A stretch of DNA of 64,000 nucleotides, taken from Myxococcus guangdongensis. GTDB taxonomy: Bacteria; Myxococcota; Myxococcia; Myxococcales; Myxococcaceae. Shown one piece after another: positions 8,758-16,198 of this stretch. The translations under genes and the position numbers were made by a program. Location: contig NZ_JAJVKW010000002.1 in assembly GCF_024198255.1 (NCBI RefSeq), positions 868,001 through 932,000 on the forward strand, given 5' to 3'. The stretch's first letter is position 1; every line of letters begins with the position of its first letter. Under the pieces are notes generated by a model. That model searched no databases and had not been told where the DNA came from. It saw only the letters and a list, made by a program, of their open reading frames with translations.

Positions 8758-9198
8758 ATGGCGGACGCAAAGCTCTGGATTCTCGTGGGGAACGCGAGCC
8801 GGGCGCGGCTCTTCGAGACCGACGCGAAGGCGCGTGAGGCGTGGAGTCTGGTCGAGGAGTTCCATCACGAGGAGAGCCGGGTCAAGAGCGAGCAACTCCG
8901 CGAGCAGCCGGACAACCCCAACGCGGGCACCCTGCACGGTCCTCCCGGGGAGAACGAGCCCCAGGGTCGCCGGGAGCTGGAGCACGACCGCTTCGCGCGC
9001 GAGCTGTCCGGCGTGCTGGACAAGGGGCACGACCGCCACGCGTTCGACAAGCTCATCATCGCGGCGCCGCCGGAGTTCCTCGGCAGGTTGCGCAAGGCGC
9101 TGAGCACCCGGGTGCGCCAGCGGGTCCTCCTGGACGTGGGCTCGGACTACTCGACGGTGCCCGCGCGGGATTTGCCTGAGCGCGTCCCGCTCCTCTAG
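8758..9198 (+). CDS. Host attachment protein family (AtsE/baeRF-like)
   Basis: The 146 residues match the family named host attachment protein: N-terminal WILVGNASRARLFETDAKAREAWSLVEEFHHEESRVKSEQL, a central Gly/Pro linker, then FARELSGVLDKGHDRHAFDKLIIAAPPEFLGRLRKALS. The fold is related to archaeal release factor eRF1 domain 1/baeRF proteins. The founding member affects plant attachment in Agrobacterium, but members are widespread and the biochemical role is unknown. The start is ATG 8758, preceded by a very strong ribosome binding site (AAGGAGG with suitable spacing). It has no signal peptide and is cytoplasmic. A terminator hairpin follows at 9219. Confidence 0.88.
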   Translation: MADAKLWILVGNASRARLFETDAKAREAWSLVEEFHHEESRVKSEQLREQPDNPNAGTLHGPPGENEPQGRRELEHDRFARELSGVLDKGHDRHAFDKLIIAAPPEFLGRLRKALSTRVRQRVLLDVGSDYSTVPARDLPERVPLL

Positions 9199-9218
9199 CC
9201 TCGCCTGCCCTTCTGATG

Positions 9219-9241
9219 ACCGGGCCGCCAGCCGGCCCGGT
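9219..9241 (+). terminator. Hairpin after host-attachment gene
   Basis: A perfect 9-bp stem (ACCGGGCCG / CGGCCCGGT) with a 5-nt loop lies 20 bp after the stop at 9198. There is no U-tract, as is common in such GC-rich genomes. It stops just before the ribosome binding site of the HAD gene. Confidence 0.6.
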
Positions 9242-9254
9242 GCGAGGAGCAGGC

Positions 9255-9854
9255 ATGGCGGAGGTGAAGGCGGTCCTGCTGGACCTGGGCAACGTGCTCG
9301 TCTTCCACGACAACGCGTTGCTCTTCTCGCGGCTGGGGGCGTGCGCGCGGATGTCCGCGGCGGAGGTCTCCCAGCGGCTGATGGGCGCCGGGTGGACCGA
9401 GGCCAACCGGGGCACGCTGGACGCCGAGGGCATCCGCAAGAGCGTGTGCGGCGCGCTGGGCGTCGATTTGCCCATGGCCGAGTTCGCGCCCCTGTGGAGC
9501 AGCCACTTCACCACCCACGAGGCCGTGCTGCCCCGGGTGGAGTCGCTCATCGGCCGGGTGAAGCTGGTGCTGGTGTCCAACACCAACGCGCTGCACGCGG
9601 CCTACCTGCGGCCCCAGCTCCCGCTGCTGCGGCGCTTCGACGCGCTGGTGATGAGCTGCGAGGTGGGCTTCGTGAAGCCCGAGCCGGACATCTACCGCAT
9701 CGCCCTGGAGCGCGCCGGCGTGGAGCCGCGCGAGGCCGCCTTCTTCGACGACCTGCCGGAGTTCGTGGAGGCCGCCGACGCGCTGGGCCTGCGCGGCCAG
9801 CGCTTCACCACCGCCGCCGCGTTCGACGCGCAGCTCACCCGGTTGGGGCTGTGA
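9255..9854 (+). CDS. HAD-superfamily hydrolase (YihX-like)
   Basis: This 199-residue protein belongs to the HAD phosphatases. Motif I is LLDLGNVLVFHD, the DxGN form used by the YihX branch, with the first Asp as nucleophile. Motif II is LVLVSNTN, motif III has Lys in GFVKPEPDIYRIAL, and motif IV is FFDDLPEFVEAA. YihX of E. coli dephosphorylates alpha-glucose-1-phosphate; the substrate here is not determined by sequence. The start is ATG 9255 (MAEVKAVLLD), which has CGAGGAG 7 bases upstream; the 13-residue upstream extension is rejected. It is cytoplasmic and convergent with the GST gene. Confidence 0.9.
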   Translation: MAEVKAVLLDLGNVLVFHDNALLFSRLGACARMSAAEVSQRLMGAGWTEANRGTLDAEGIRKSVCGALGVDLPMAEFAPLWSSHFTTHEAVLPRVESLIGRVKLVLVSNTNALHAAYLRPQLPLLRRFDALVMSCEVGFVKPEPDIYRIALERAGVEPREAAFFDDLPEFVEAADALGLRGQRFTTAAAFDAQLTRLGL

Positions 9855-9864
9855 GGCGCCGCGC

Positions 9865-10515
9865 TCAGTCCTCGTACTTCGCCACGGGCGGCTCGTGCAG
9901 TCCGGCCTCCGCCCACTTCTTGAAGGCGGGCTGGGACAAGAGCGTGTCGCGGTACGCGGCGCTCACCGCGTCCAGCGTCACATCGTAGGTGACGAAGCGC
10001 GTGGCCACCGGCGTGTAGAACGCATCCGCGATGCTGAAGCGGCCGAACAGGAACGGCCCGCCCTGACCGAAGCGCGAGCGGCAGTCGTTCCACAGCGCCT
10101 GGATGCGGGCGATGTCCTCGGCGACGCCCGGCGCGCGGCCCTGTCCGGGTTTGCGCGCGCGCAGGTTCATCCCCATGTGCTCGCGCAGCCGCGAGAAGCT
10201 CGAGTGCATCTCCGCCGTCACCGAGCGCGCCACCGCGCGGGCCTCGCGGGACTCGGGCCACAGCCGGGCCTCCGGGAAGGTCTCCGCCAGGTACTCGCAG
10301 ATGGCCAGCGAGTCCCAGATGACCAGGTCTCCATGCTGGAGCGCCGGCAGCCGTCCGCTGGGCGAGTGCTGGAGGAGGAGGGCCTGCGTCCCTGGCGTGT
10401 CCAGGGGGATGACGACCTCCTGGAAGGGCTGCCCGGTATGGCAGAGCGCCAGGTACGGCCGAAGCGACCACGAGGAGTAGTTCTTCGAGGCGACGACGAG
10501 GGTGAGCTGGGGCAT
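9865..10515 (-). CDS. Glutathione S-transferase family protein
   Basis: The 216 residues show the thioredoxin-like N-terminal domain with the active-site region LVVASKNYSSWSLRPYLAL, where a Ser in SSWS would be the catalytic residue, then GRLPALQHGDLVIWDSLAICEYLAETFPE with the conserved glutathione-binding D-S pair. The helical C-terminal domain contains FLFGRFSIADAFYTPVATRF, the usual capping motif. It resembles the YfcF-like group. The start is placed at ATG 10515 (MPQLTLVV); another ATG at 10524 would add three residues. No partner gene is adjacent. A role in detoxification or thiol redox chemistry is inferred from the family. Confidence 0.9.
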   Translation of the reverse strand: MPQLTLVVASKNYSSWSLRPYLALCHTGQPFQEVVIPLDTPGTQALLLQHSPSGRLPALQHGDLVIWDSLAICEYLAETFPEARLWPESREARAVARSVTAEMHSSFSRLREHMGMNLRARKPGQGRAPGVAEDIARIQALWNDCRSRFGQGGPFLFGRFSIADAFYTPVATRFVTYDVTLDAVSAAYRDTLLSQPAFKKWAEAGLHEPPVAKYED

Positions 10516-10556
10516 GGCGCGCACCGTAGCGCCAGCGTCCGTTGAACGCCCGCGCT

Positions 10557-11156
10557 TCAGTTCGCCGTGGGCGTGCGACTCAACAGCGAGCGCATCCGCG
10601 ACAGGAACGGACGACGGCCCCGATGCTCGCGGGGGTCGATGCGATAGACGGCCACCGGCAGGCGGATGTTCTTCATCTCGCCCCGGCCCAGGCGCACCGG
10701 CGGCGACGCCAGCCGGCCTTCGACCTGTCGGGCCACCGACTCGCTGACGTAGAGCGTGCCGGGCCTCGCGAGGGCCTCGATGCGCGCGGCCAGGTTGACG
10801 CCCTCGCCGAACACGTCGCCGTCGCGGTGCACCACCATGCCCACGTGAACCCCCACGCGCAGCACCACGCGGCGCTCGGCGGCCACGGTGCCGTTGCGGG
10901 TCTCGAGCTCCCGCTGGAGCGCCAGGCCGAAGTCCACCGCGGACAGCCCCCCCTCGAACTCCAACAGGAACCCATCCTCCAGACGCTTCACCTCGCGCCC
11001 TCCATGGCGCGGCAGCAGCTCTCGGACCAATGACGCGTGTTCCTCGCGCACCACCTGCTGGAGCGCTTCATCACGCCAGGACTGACGGCCCACGGCCTCG
11101 ATGCCCGTGAACAGGATGGCCGACAGTTTGCCCGGCTCGGGTGCCTCCACCACCAT
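10557..11156 (-). CDS. Class III nucleotide cyclase-fold protein, probably degenerate
   Basis: The 199 residues form a single adenylate/guanylate cyclase domain without a sensor or membrane domain. The fold is clear from LSAILFTGIEAVG, VKRLEDGFLLEFEGGLSAVDFGLALQREL, VVLRVGVHVGMVVHRDGDVFGEGVNLAARIEALARPGTLYVSESV and the C-terminal LGRGEMKNIRLPVAVYRI. Active class III enzymes bind metal through two Asp; the second (Asp61, in EDGF) is present but the first is Gly18 (FTGIEA where FTDIxG is usual). It may therefore be inactive or act as a regulatory or heterodimer partner. The C-terminus is basic (RGRRPFLSRMRSLLSR). The start is ATG 11156; a 297-bp gap separates it from the upstream kinase gene. 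Confidence 0.85.
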   Translation of the reverse strand: MVVEAPEPGKLSAILFTGIEAVGRQSWRDEALQQVVREEHASLVRELLPRHGGREVKRLEDGFLLEFEGGLSAVDFGLALQRELETRNGTVAAERRVVLRVGVHVGMVVHRDGDVFGEGVNLAARIEALARPGTLYVSESVARQVEGRLASPPVRLGRGEMKNIRLPVAVYRIDPREHRGRRPFLSRMRSLLSRTPTAN

Positions 11157-11370
11157 CGCTCATCTCCCCTCCCCCCGATGCCTGCTGTTCGAAAGCCTAC
11201 TTCAGGACGAGGGTCCCGGTCCCAGCCGGGCCCCCCGTCACAGCGGGGACCGGACCTCGGACGGCTGCTCGCCCTGGTAGGACGCCGCCTTGCGTCGTTG
11301 AACCATCCTGCTCGGCACCATCAGGAGAATTCATATGTAACGCGGCGCACCAGTCATGCCCAAGGGGCCC

Positions 11371-11410
11371 TGGCGGGTCGTGTCTGGCCAACAACGTGGC
11401 GGGTCGTGTC
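11371..11410. repeat. 14-bp direct repeat in intergenic gap
   Basis: TGGCGGGTCGTGTC occurs at 11371-11384 and again at 11397-11410, 26 bp apart. It lies in the 297-bp gap (11157-11453) between the kinase stop and the cyclase start. The gap also holds an Shine-Dalgarno-like AGGAG followed by ATG-TAA near 11335 and a GC-rich dyad near 11210-11250; no gene is supported in it. Confidence 0.4.
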
Positions 11411-11453
11411 GGGGTTGGGCTGATGACAGAGGCGAGCGGACGCTCGTCTGTGC

Positions 11454-13823
11454 TTACAGGGTGATGCCGTGCTGCTGGCAGTACCTGCGCACCTCGGCCT
11501 GCTCGGAGGTGGGGACGCGGAGCCAGACGAAGCGCGCGCTGGTGAGGTCCTTCTGGTGGCAGTGGGCGCGCGCGAGGAGCGCGAAGGAGGCGCCGGTGGC
11601 CTCTCCGCGCTGACTGCGACGGGCCAGTTGGATGGCCTCGCCGGGGTCTCCACGGGCCAGGGCCTTCTCGGCCAGCTCCAGGTCGGTGAGCTTCGTATTG
11701 CCGCCCTCGGGCTTCGCCTTGGCCTCGGGGGGTTCCATCTGGCCGATGCCCGTCGGGGGCGACGCGGGGTCGGTGGGCTCCGGCGCGGGAGGATTCGTCT
11801 CCGCGGGGGACGTGCCCTGAACGAGCCGTGTCTGTGATTCCGTCGCGGGCGGCGGCGGTGCTGGAGAGGGGGGCGCGACTTCGGGCGGCGGCGCGTTCTG
11901 GGTGGGAGTCGTCACCAGCGGGACGATGGGGGTGGACCGGTTCTTCTGGGTCACCACGAGGCCCGCGCCCAGGAGGGCGAGCACGGCGGCCGCGAGCAGC
12001 CACCGCCCGTAGCGCCGGGGGCCCACCACCGGGACACCGCCCGAGGGCGAGCGAATCGTCTCCGGCTCGGAGTCCGAATCAGGTTCGACGGGAGGCGCGT
12101 TCGCGGCGGGAGGTCTCCAGACCGCCAGCGGAACGGCGGGAGTATCCGGGACGGGAGGCCGGGAGAGCTCGAGTGGCGGGGAAGGCGCCGCGACGGGGGC
12201 GCGCGCGACGGCTCCGGACTTCGGAGGAGAGACGCGCACCGACTTGCCGACGAGCCCCGACGCGGGTGCTCGCGAGGCGTCGGCGGGAAGCTTGTTCGGG
12301 TCCTCGGCGCCCTGCCCCGCGTCGTTTCGCTCGACCTCGGACGAGGCCCTCGGGCCTTGCGCCGCGGAGCCTCGCGCGGGACGCGTGGAGCCGTCACCGC
12401 CATGGACCACCGCACCGAGTGGCGCGCGCGCCGAAGCCTCTGCTCCGTTCGTCCCGCGTCCTGTGCCATGCGCCGAGCGCGCCGAGGCATCCGCCCCATT
12501 CGCTTCTCGTCCCGCCCCCTGCGCCGAGCGCACCGAGGCGTCTGCCCCGTTCGCGCCACGACCCGGGCCCTGCGCCCCAGGCGAGGCATCCGCCCCGTTC
12601 GCGCCACGACCCGGGCCCTGCGCCCCAGGCGAGGCCTCCGCCCCGTTCGCTTCTCGTCCCGCCCCCTGCGCCGAGCGCGGCGACGCATCCGCGCCGTTCG
12701 GCGCGCGCCCCGTGGACTCCAGCACGGCGCGAGACGAGACCTCCTCACGAGGAGCCTCCGCCGCCTTCGGGCGGGCCGCCGCGTCCGCCTGTTGCCTCGA
12801 GGCACGCCAAGGCGAGACGACCTGCGTCGCGGGCTTCGACGGTGGCGACGCGATGGGCCGGGGCTGCACGGTCGCCGTCGGCACCTGCGCCGCCGACGGG
12901 AGCGGGGCAGGCGGAGGCGCGTCCGGTGACGGCGTCGCGGTGCGCAGCGGCGTCCCCGTCAGCGCGGCGATGAACGCGCTCACATCCGGAAAGCGGTCCT
13001 CCGGGCGCTTCGCCAGCGCCTGCTCGATGGCGCGGACCACGTGCGCCGGCGTCTGCGGCGCCACCTCCAGCAGCGGCTCCGGTGGATCATAGACGATGCG
13101 GTAGATGAGCTCCGGCAGGATGCCCCCGTCCTTGAAGGGCAGCTTGCGCGCGAGCATCTCGTACACCATGCACCCGAACGAGAAGATGTCCGTGCGCGGG
13201 TCCACCTCCCGGTTCTTCCCCGTGGCCTGCTCGGGCGCCATGTACTGCGGCGTGCCCAGCAGGATGGCGTCCTGCGTCTGCACCGTCTTCGAATCGATGA
13301 TCTTCGAGATGCCGAAGTCGAGCAGCTTCACGTGCTCCACCGACATGCCCGCCAGCTCCGTGGGCACCAGGAACACGTTGCCGGGCTTCAAGTCCCGGTG
13401 CACCACCCCCGCCCCGTGCGCCGCCTGCAGCGCCGAGCCCATCTGCCGCGCGATGGAGAATACCTCCGGCAGCGTCATCTGCGCGCCCTTGCGGATGCGC
13501 CGCGACAGCGGCATCCCCTTCAGGTGCTCCATCACCAGGAACGGCGAGCCGTCCGCCAGCGTGTCGAAGTCGATGACCTCCACGATGTTCGGGTGCCCCA
13601 GCCGCGAGGCGATCTCCGCCTCCCGCCGGAAGCGCAGGTAGACCTCCTCCCCCAGGCTCGCGTCGTGCCGCAGCACCTTGACCGCCACGTGCCTGCCCGG
13701 CAGCCGCAGATGCCGCGCCAGGAAGACGGTCCCCATCCCTCCTCGGCCCAGGACGCCGGAGATCTCATACGTGTCCCGCAGGACCGTACCGAGGGGAATG
13801 TCTTTCGTTGGCGAGGAGCCCAT
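11454..13823 (-). CDS. Ser/Thr protein kinase with repeat linker, membrane span and TPR-like tail
   Basis: The protein has 789 residues. The kinase domain (about 20-285) is complete: GRGGMG (26-31), Lys49, HRDLKPGN (142-149), DFG (169-171) and GTPQYMAPEQ (190-199). Residues ~290-600 form a Pro/Ala/Gly-rich linker that contains six degenerate 16-17-residue repeats (type GREANGADAS). A membrane span follows (RRYGRWLLAAAVLALLGAGLVV), then a Pro-rich spacer and an extracytoplasmic C-terminal segment of TPR character (LAEKALARGDPGEAIQLARRS...LLARAHCHQKDLTSARFVWLRV). It is a one-gene unit. The linker may set the distance from the membrane, and the tail may bind a ligand or cell-wall partner; both are inference. 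Start ATG 13823. Confidence 0.92.
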   Translation of the reverse strand: MGSSPTKDIPLGTVLRDTYEISGVLGRGGMGTVFLARHLRLPGRHVAVKVLRHDASLGEEVYLRFRREAEIASRLGHPNIVEVIDFDTLADGSPFLVMEHLKGMPLSRRIRKGAQMTLPEVFSIARQMGSALQAAHGAGVVHRDLKPGNVFLVPTELAGMSVEHVKLLDFGISKIIDSKTVQTQDAILLGTPQYMAPEQATGKNREVDPRTDIFSFGCMVYEMLARKLPFKDGGILPELIYRIVYDPPEPLLEVAPQTPAHVVRAIEQALAKRPEDRFPDVSAFIAALTGTPLRTATPSPDAPPPAPLPSAAQVPTATVQPRPIASPPSKPATQVVSPWRASRQQADAAARPKAAEAPREEVSSRAVLESTGRAPNGADASPRSAQGAGREANGAEASPGAQGPGRGANGADASPGAQGPGRGANGADASVRSAQGAGREANGADASARSAHGTGRGTNGAEASARAPLGAVVHGGDGSTRPARGSAAQGPRASSEVERNDAGQGAEDPNKLPADASRAPASGLVGKSVRVSPPKSGAVARAPVAAPSPPLELSRPPVPDTPAVPLAVWRPPAANAPPVEPDSDSEPETIRSPSGGVPVVGPRRYGRWLLAAAVLALLGAGLVVTQKNRSTPIVPLVTTPTQNAPPPEVAPPSPAPPPPATESQTRLVQGTSPAETNPPAPEPTDPASPPTGIGQMEPPEAKAKPEGGNTKLTDLELAEKALARGDPGEAIQLARRSQRGEATGASFALLARAHCHQKDLTSARFVWLRVPTSEQAEVRRYCQQHGITL
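12433..12731 (-). repeat. Six tandem 48/51-bp units inside the kinase linker
   Basis: Units beginning GAGGC(A/C/G)TC(C/T)GCCCC(G/A)TTCG on the plus strand start at about 12433, 12484, 12535, 12583, 12631 and 12682, that is with spacings of 51, 51, 48, 48 and 51 bp. The units starting at 12535 and 12583 are almost identical over 48 bp. All spacings are multiples of three, so copy changes would keep the reading frame. Confidence 0.85.
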
Positions 13824-13938
13824 GGATGAAGCCGGCCTTCACACCGGAAACCGCATTCTATCCTGGAACCCCTGACATGCCTCGGCCCGTCAGCAACCCT
13901 CCGCGCACGTCCCCGCGAAATTTCCGCAGGCACACTGC

Positions 13939-13973
13939 ACCCCGAGGCGCCCTCGACGGGGACACCTCGGGGT
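13939..13973. other. Dyad ACCCCGAGG / CCTCGGGGT between peptidase and kinase genes
   Basis: A 9-bp perfect inverted repeat with a 17-nt loop lies in the 201-bp gap between the kinase start (13823) and the peptidase stop (14025), both on the minus strand. A second small hairpin (GCTTC-GGC-GAAGC, 13998-14010) directly follows the peptidase stop. Together they could end the peptidase transcript; the larger dyad could equally be an operator for the kinase gene. Confidence 0.35.
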
Positions 13974-14024
13974 ATCGACTTCTCACAGCTTGAGGAAGCT
14001 TCGGCGAAGCGTCCTGAATCCAAC

Positions 14025-16103
14025 CTACCTCGCGGGTGGGGCCTCCACGTCGCTGGCGGCCTTCAGCTCGCGCACCACGCGGGCGGCGCCGTAGACGTGC
14101 TCCAGGGCGGCGAGGATGCCGTCTCCGTGCACCGCCACGGCCCGGTTCGTCTCCGGGACATAGGCGTAGCGCCCGCCGAGCGAGTGCAGGTTGCCGTCGA
14201 AGATGAGCCCCACCACGCGCCCGTCCCGGTCCACGACGGGCGAGCCGGAGTTGCCGCCGATGATGTCGTTGGTGGTGGCCATGTCCAGGGGGGTGGCGTC
14301 GGGCACCTTGCCCTGGGCCTTCATCCACGTGTCGGGCAGCTTGAAGGGCTCCTTGCCGGTGTGGCGCGCGTAGGCCCCGCCGAACGTCGTCAGCGACGCC
14401 ACCGGGCGGCCATTCTCCTCCCAGCCCTTCACCTGACCGGGGTTGAGGCGCAGGGTGAAGGTGGCGTCGGGGTAGCCCGAGGTGCCGTAGACGGCGAGGT
14501 GCGCCTTGGCCAGCCGCTCCCCGTTGCGCTTGAGCACCGCCTCCACCGTGTCCTCGTAGCGCTTGCGCACCTCGCGCGCCGGGCCGTCCACCTTGCGCGC
14601 GAACAGCACCATCGGGTCCTTGGACGCGTCCACCGCGGCCTTGCCCCCCTCGAGCAGCGCCTTGCGCGTCTTCACGTCGCCCAGCTTCGTGCCGCGCACC
14701 AGCGCGCGGGCCAGCCCCTCGGGGGACTCCGTGCCGAGCACCTCGCGCACGAACGGATCATCCGCGCCCAGGGTCTCCCGCAGCCGGCCCAGGCCGAAGG
14801 CGAGCATCGACTCGTCCAGCTCCAGCGCGATGGGCGCGCTCCGGAGCAGCTGCTGACGCAGCGAGGGCAGCTGCGCGTCCGTGTACTCGCGCAGCCGCTC
14901 CGGGTTCGGCTTGCCCTGCTCCTCCGACAGCCGCACCAGCTGCCGGGCGATGCCGAACAGCTCCGAGCCGTACGCGTCCCCGGCCTCCTTCATGCGGTAC
15001 TCGGGCAGCATGCGGCGGTACACGTCGAGCGCCTTCGCCGTCTCCTCCCACGCCCCCGCCGTGGCGGCCCTGACTTGCGGATGGGCCTCCACGCGCCGGC
15101 GCAGCTCCGCCTCGTCCTCGCGCTTCTTCGCGAGCACCGACGGGTCCGCGAGCGCCTGCAGCCGACCGCGCAGGGCCTTGAGCCCGTTCTCCACGCCGCG
15201 CAGCCGGGAGCGCGTGGTGCGGAAGCGCTCCGGCGACGTGCTCGAATACTCCTTCAGCTTGCCGCGCACCTCCGCGAGCATCAGCAGCGTGTAGGGCAGA
15301 TTCACGTCGCGCTGGAACTCCAGCTCCGCGATGCTCGCCTTGCGCTCGGTGCCGCCGGGGTGGCCGGAGACGAAGACCAGGTCCCCATCCTTCGCGCCCG
15401 TCTTCGCCCACGGCAGGTAGTCCGGGCTCTTCGCCGCCGCGTCGTCCTTCCACACGCGCAGGAAGGCCACGTCGTAGCCGAAGCGCGGGAAGTTGAAGTT
15501 GTCCGGGTCCCCGCCGAACGCCGCCATGGAGAACTCCGGCGCGAACACCAGGCGCACGTCCTGGAAGCGGCGGTACTCGTAGAGATGATACTTGCCGCCG
15601 TTGAACAGCGTCACCACGTCACAGCGCACGTCCGTGGACGTGGCGCACGCGGACTCCACCGCGGACATCTCCTTCTTGAGCGCGGTGTTGAAGGCCGCGC
15701 CGGACAGGCCCTTCGTCGCGGTGTTCATCCGCTCGGTGACGTCCGTCATCTTCACCAGCTGGTTGGCCTCCACCTTGGGGCAGCGCCGCTCCTCGGCGGG
15801 CGTGCGGGCCTGGAAGCCCTTGGCCAGCAGGTCCTCCTTGGGTGAGGACAAATCCTCGATACATCCGCGGATGCAGTGGTGGTTGGTCATCACCAACCCC
15901 TCCGGGGACACGAAGCTGGCGGAGCAGCCGCCCGCCAGACGCACCGAGCCGAGCCGGACCTTGTCCAGCCATGCCTGGGTCGGCGTGAAACCATGGGCCT
16001 TCTTCACCGTCTCCACGGGGAAGGCGTCGTAGGTCCACATGCCCTCGTCCGCCACGGCGGGCAGCGACAGGAGCAGGCCAAGTGCGAGCAATGCACGGTC
16101 CAC
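14025..16103 (-). CDS. S46 family serine dipeptidyl peptidase (DPP7-type)
   Basis: This 692-residue exported peptidase starts with a short Sec signal (DRALLALGLLLSLPAVA). The chymotrypsin-like catalytic core is visible as GGCSASFVSPEGLVMTNHHC (His about 76), FGGDPDNFNFPRFGYDVAFLR (Asp) and GGNSGSPVVD (Ser about 619). The sequence FDGN at +17 to +19 from the Ser has Gly where DPP11 enzymes have Arg, which predicts preference for hydrophobic or uncharged P1 residues (DPP7) rather than acidic ones. S46 enzymes remove dipeptides from the N-terminus of peptides in the periplasm, consistent with a protein-eating predator. The start is GTG 16103, supported by AGAAGGA upstream; the nearby ATG at 16114 is out of frame. 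Confidence 0.93.
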   Translation of the reverse strand: MDRALLALGLLLSLPAVADEGMWTYDAFPVETVKKAHGFTPTQAWLDKVRLGSVRLAGGCSASFVSPEGLVMTNHHCIRGCIEDLSSPKEDLLAKGFQARTPAEERRCPKVEANQLVKMTDVTERMNTATKGLSGAAFNTALKKEMSAVESACATSTDVRCDVVTLFNGGKYHLYEYRRFQDVRLVFAPEFSMAAFGGDPDNFNFPRFGYDVAFLRVWKDDAAAKSPDYLPWAKTGAKDGDLVFVSGHPGGTERKASIAELEFQRDVNLPYTLLMLAEVRGKLKEYSSTSPERFRTTRSRLRGVENGLKALRGRLQALADPSVLAKKREDEAELRRRVEAHPQVRAATAGAWEETAKALDVYRRMLPEYRMKEAGDAYGSELFGIARQLVRLSEEQGKPNPERLREYTDAQLPSLRQQLLRSAPIALELDESMLAFGLGRLRETLGADDPFVREVLGTESPEGLARALVRGTKLGDVKTRKALLEGGKAAVDASKDPMVLFARKVDGPAREVRKRYEDTVEAVLKRNGERLAKAHLAVYGTSGYPDATFTLRLNPGQVKGWEENGRPVASLTTFGGAYARHTGKEPFKLPDTWMKAQGKVPDATPLDMATTNDIIGGNSGSPVVDRDGRVVGLIFDGNLHSLGGRYAYVPETNRAVAVHGDGILAALEHVYGAARVVRELKAASDVEAPPAR

Positions 16104-16198
16104 GGGTGTTCATCCTTCTGGAAGTCGAGTGAGAAAGGCGCCGCACAACGCCTGCTCGGCGGCAGCATTCCCGAGGGGAACCACGCGGCGCGTCAGGT

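Noticed and set aside
11200..11252. GC-rich dyad near GGTCCC...GGGACC
   Set aside because: Arms are short and imperfect with a long loop; no U-tract, so no terminator or operator was called.
11197..11334. 45-codon minus-strand ORF between kinase and cyclase genes
   Set aside because: No ribosome binding site, no similarity, Gly/Pro-rich composition; too weak to call a gene.
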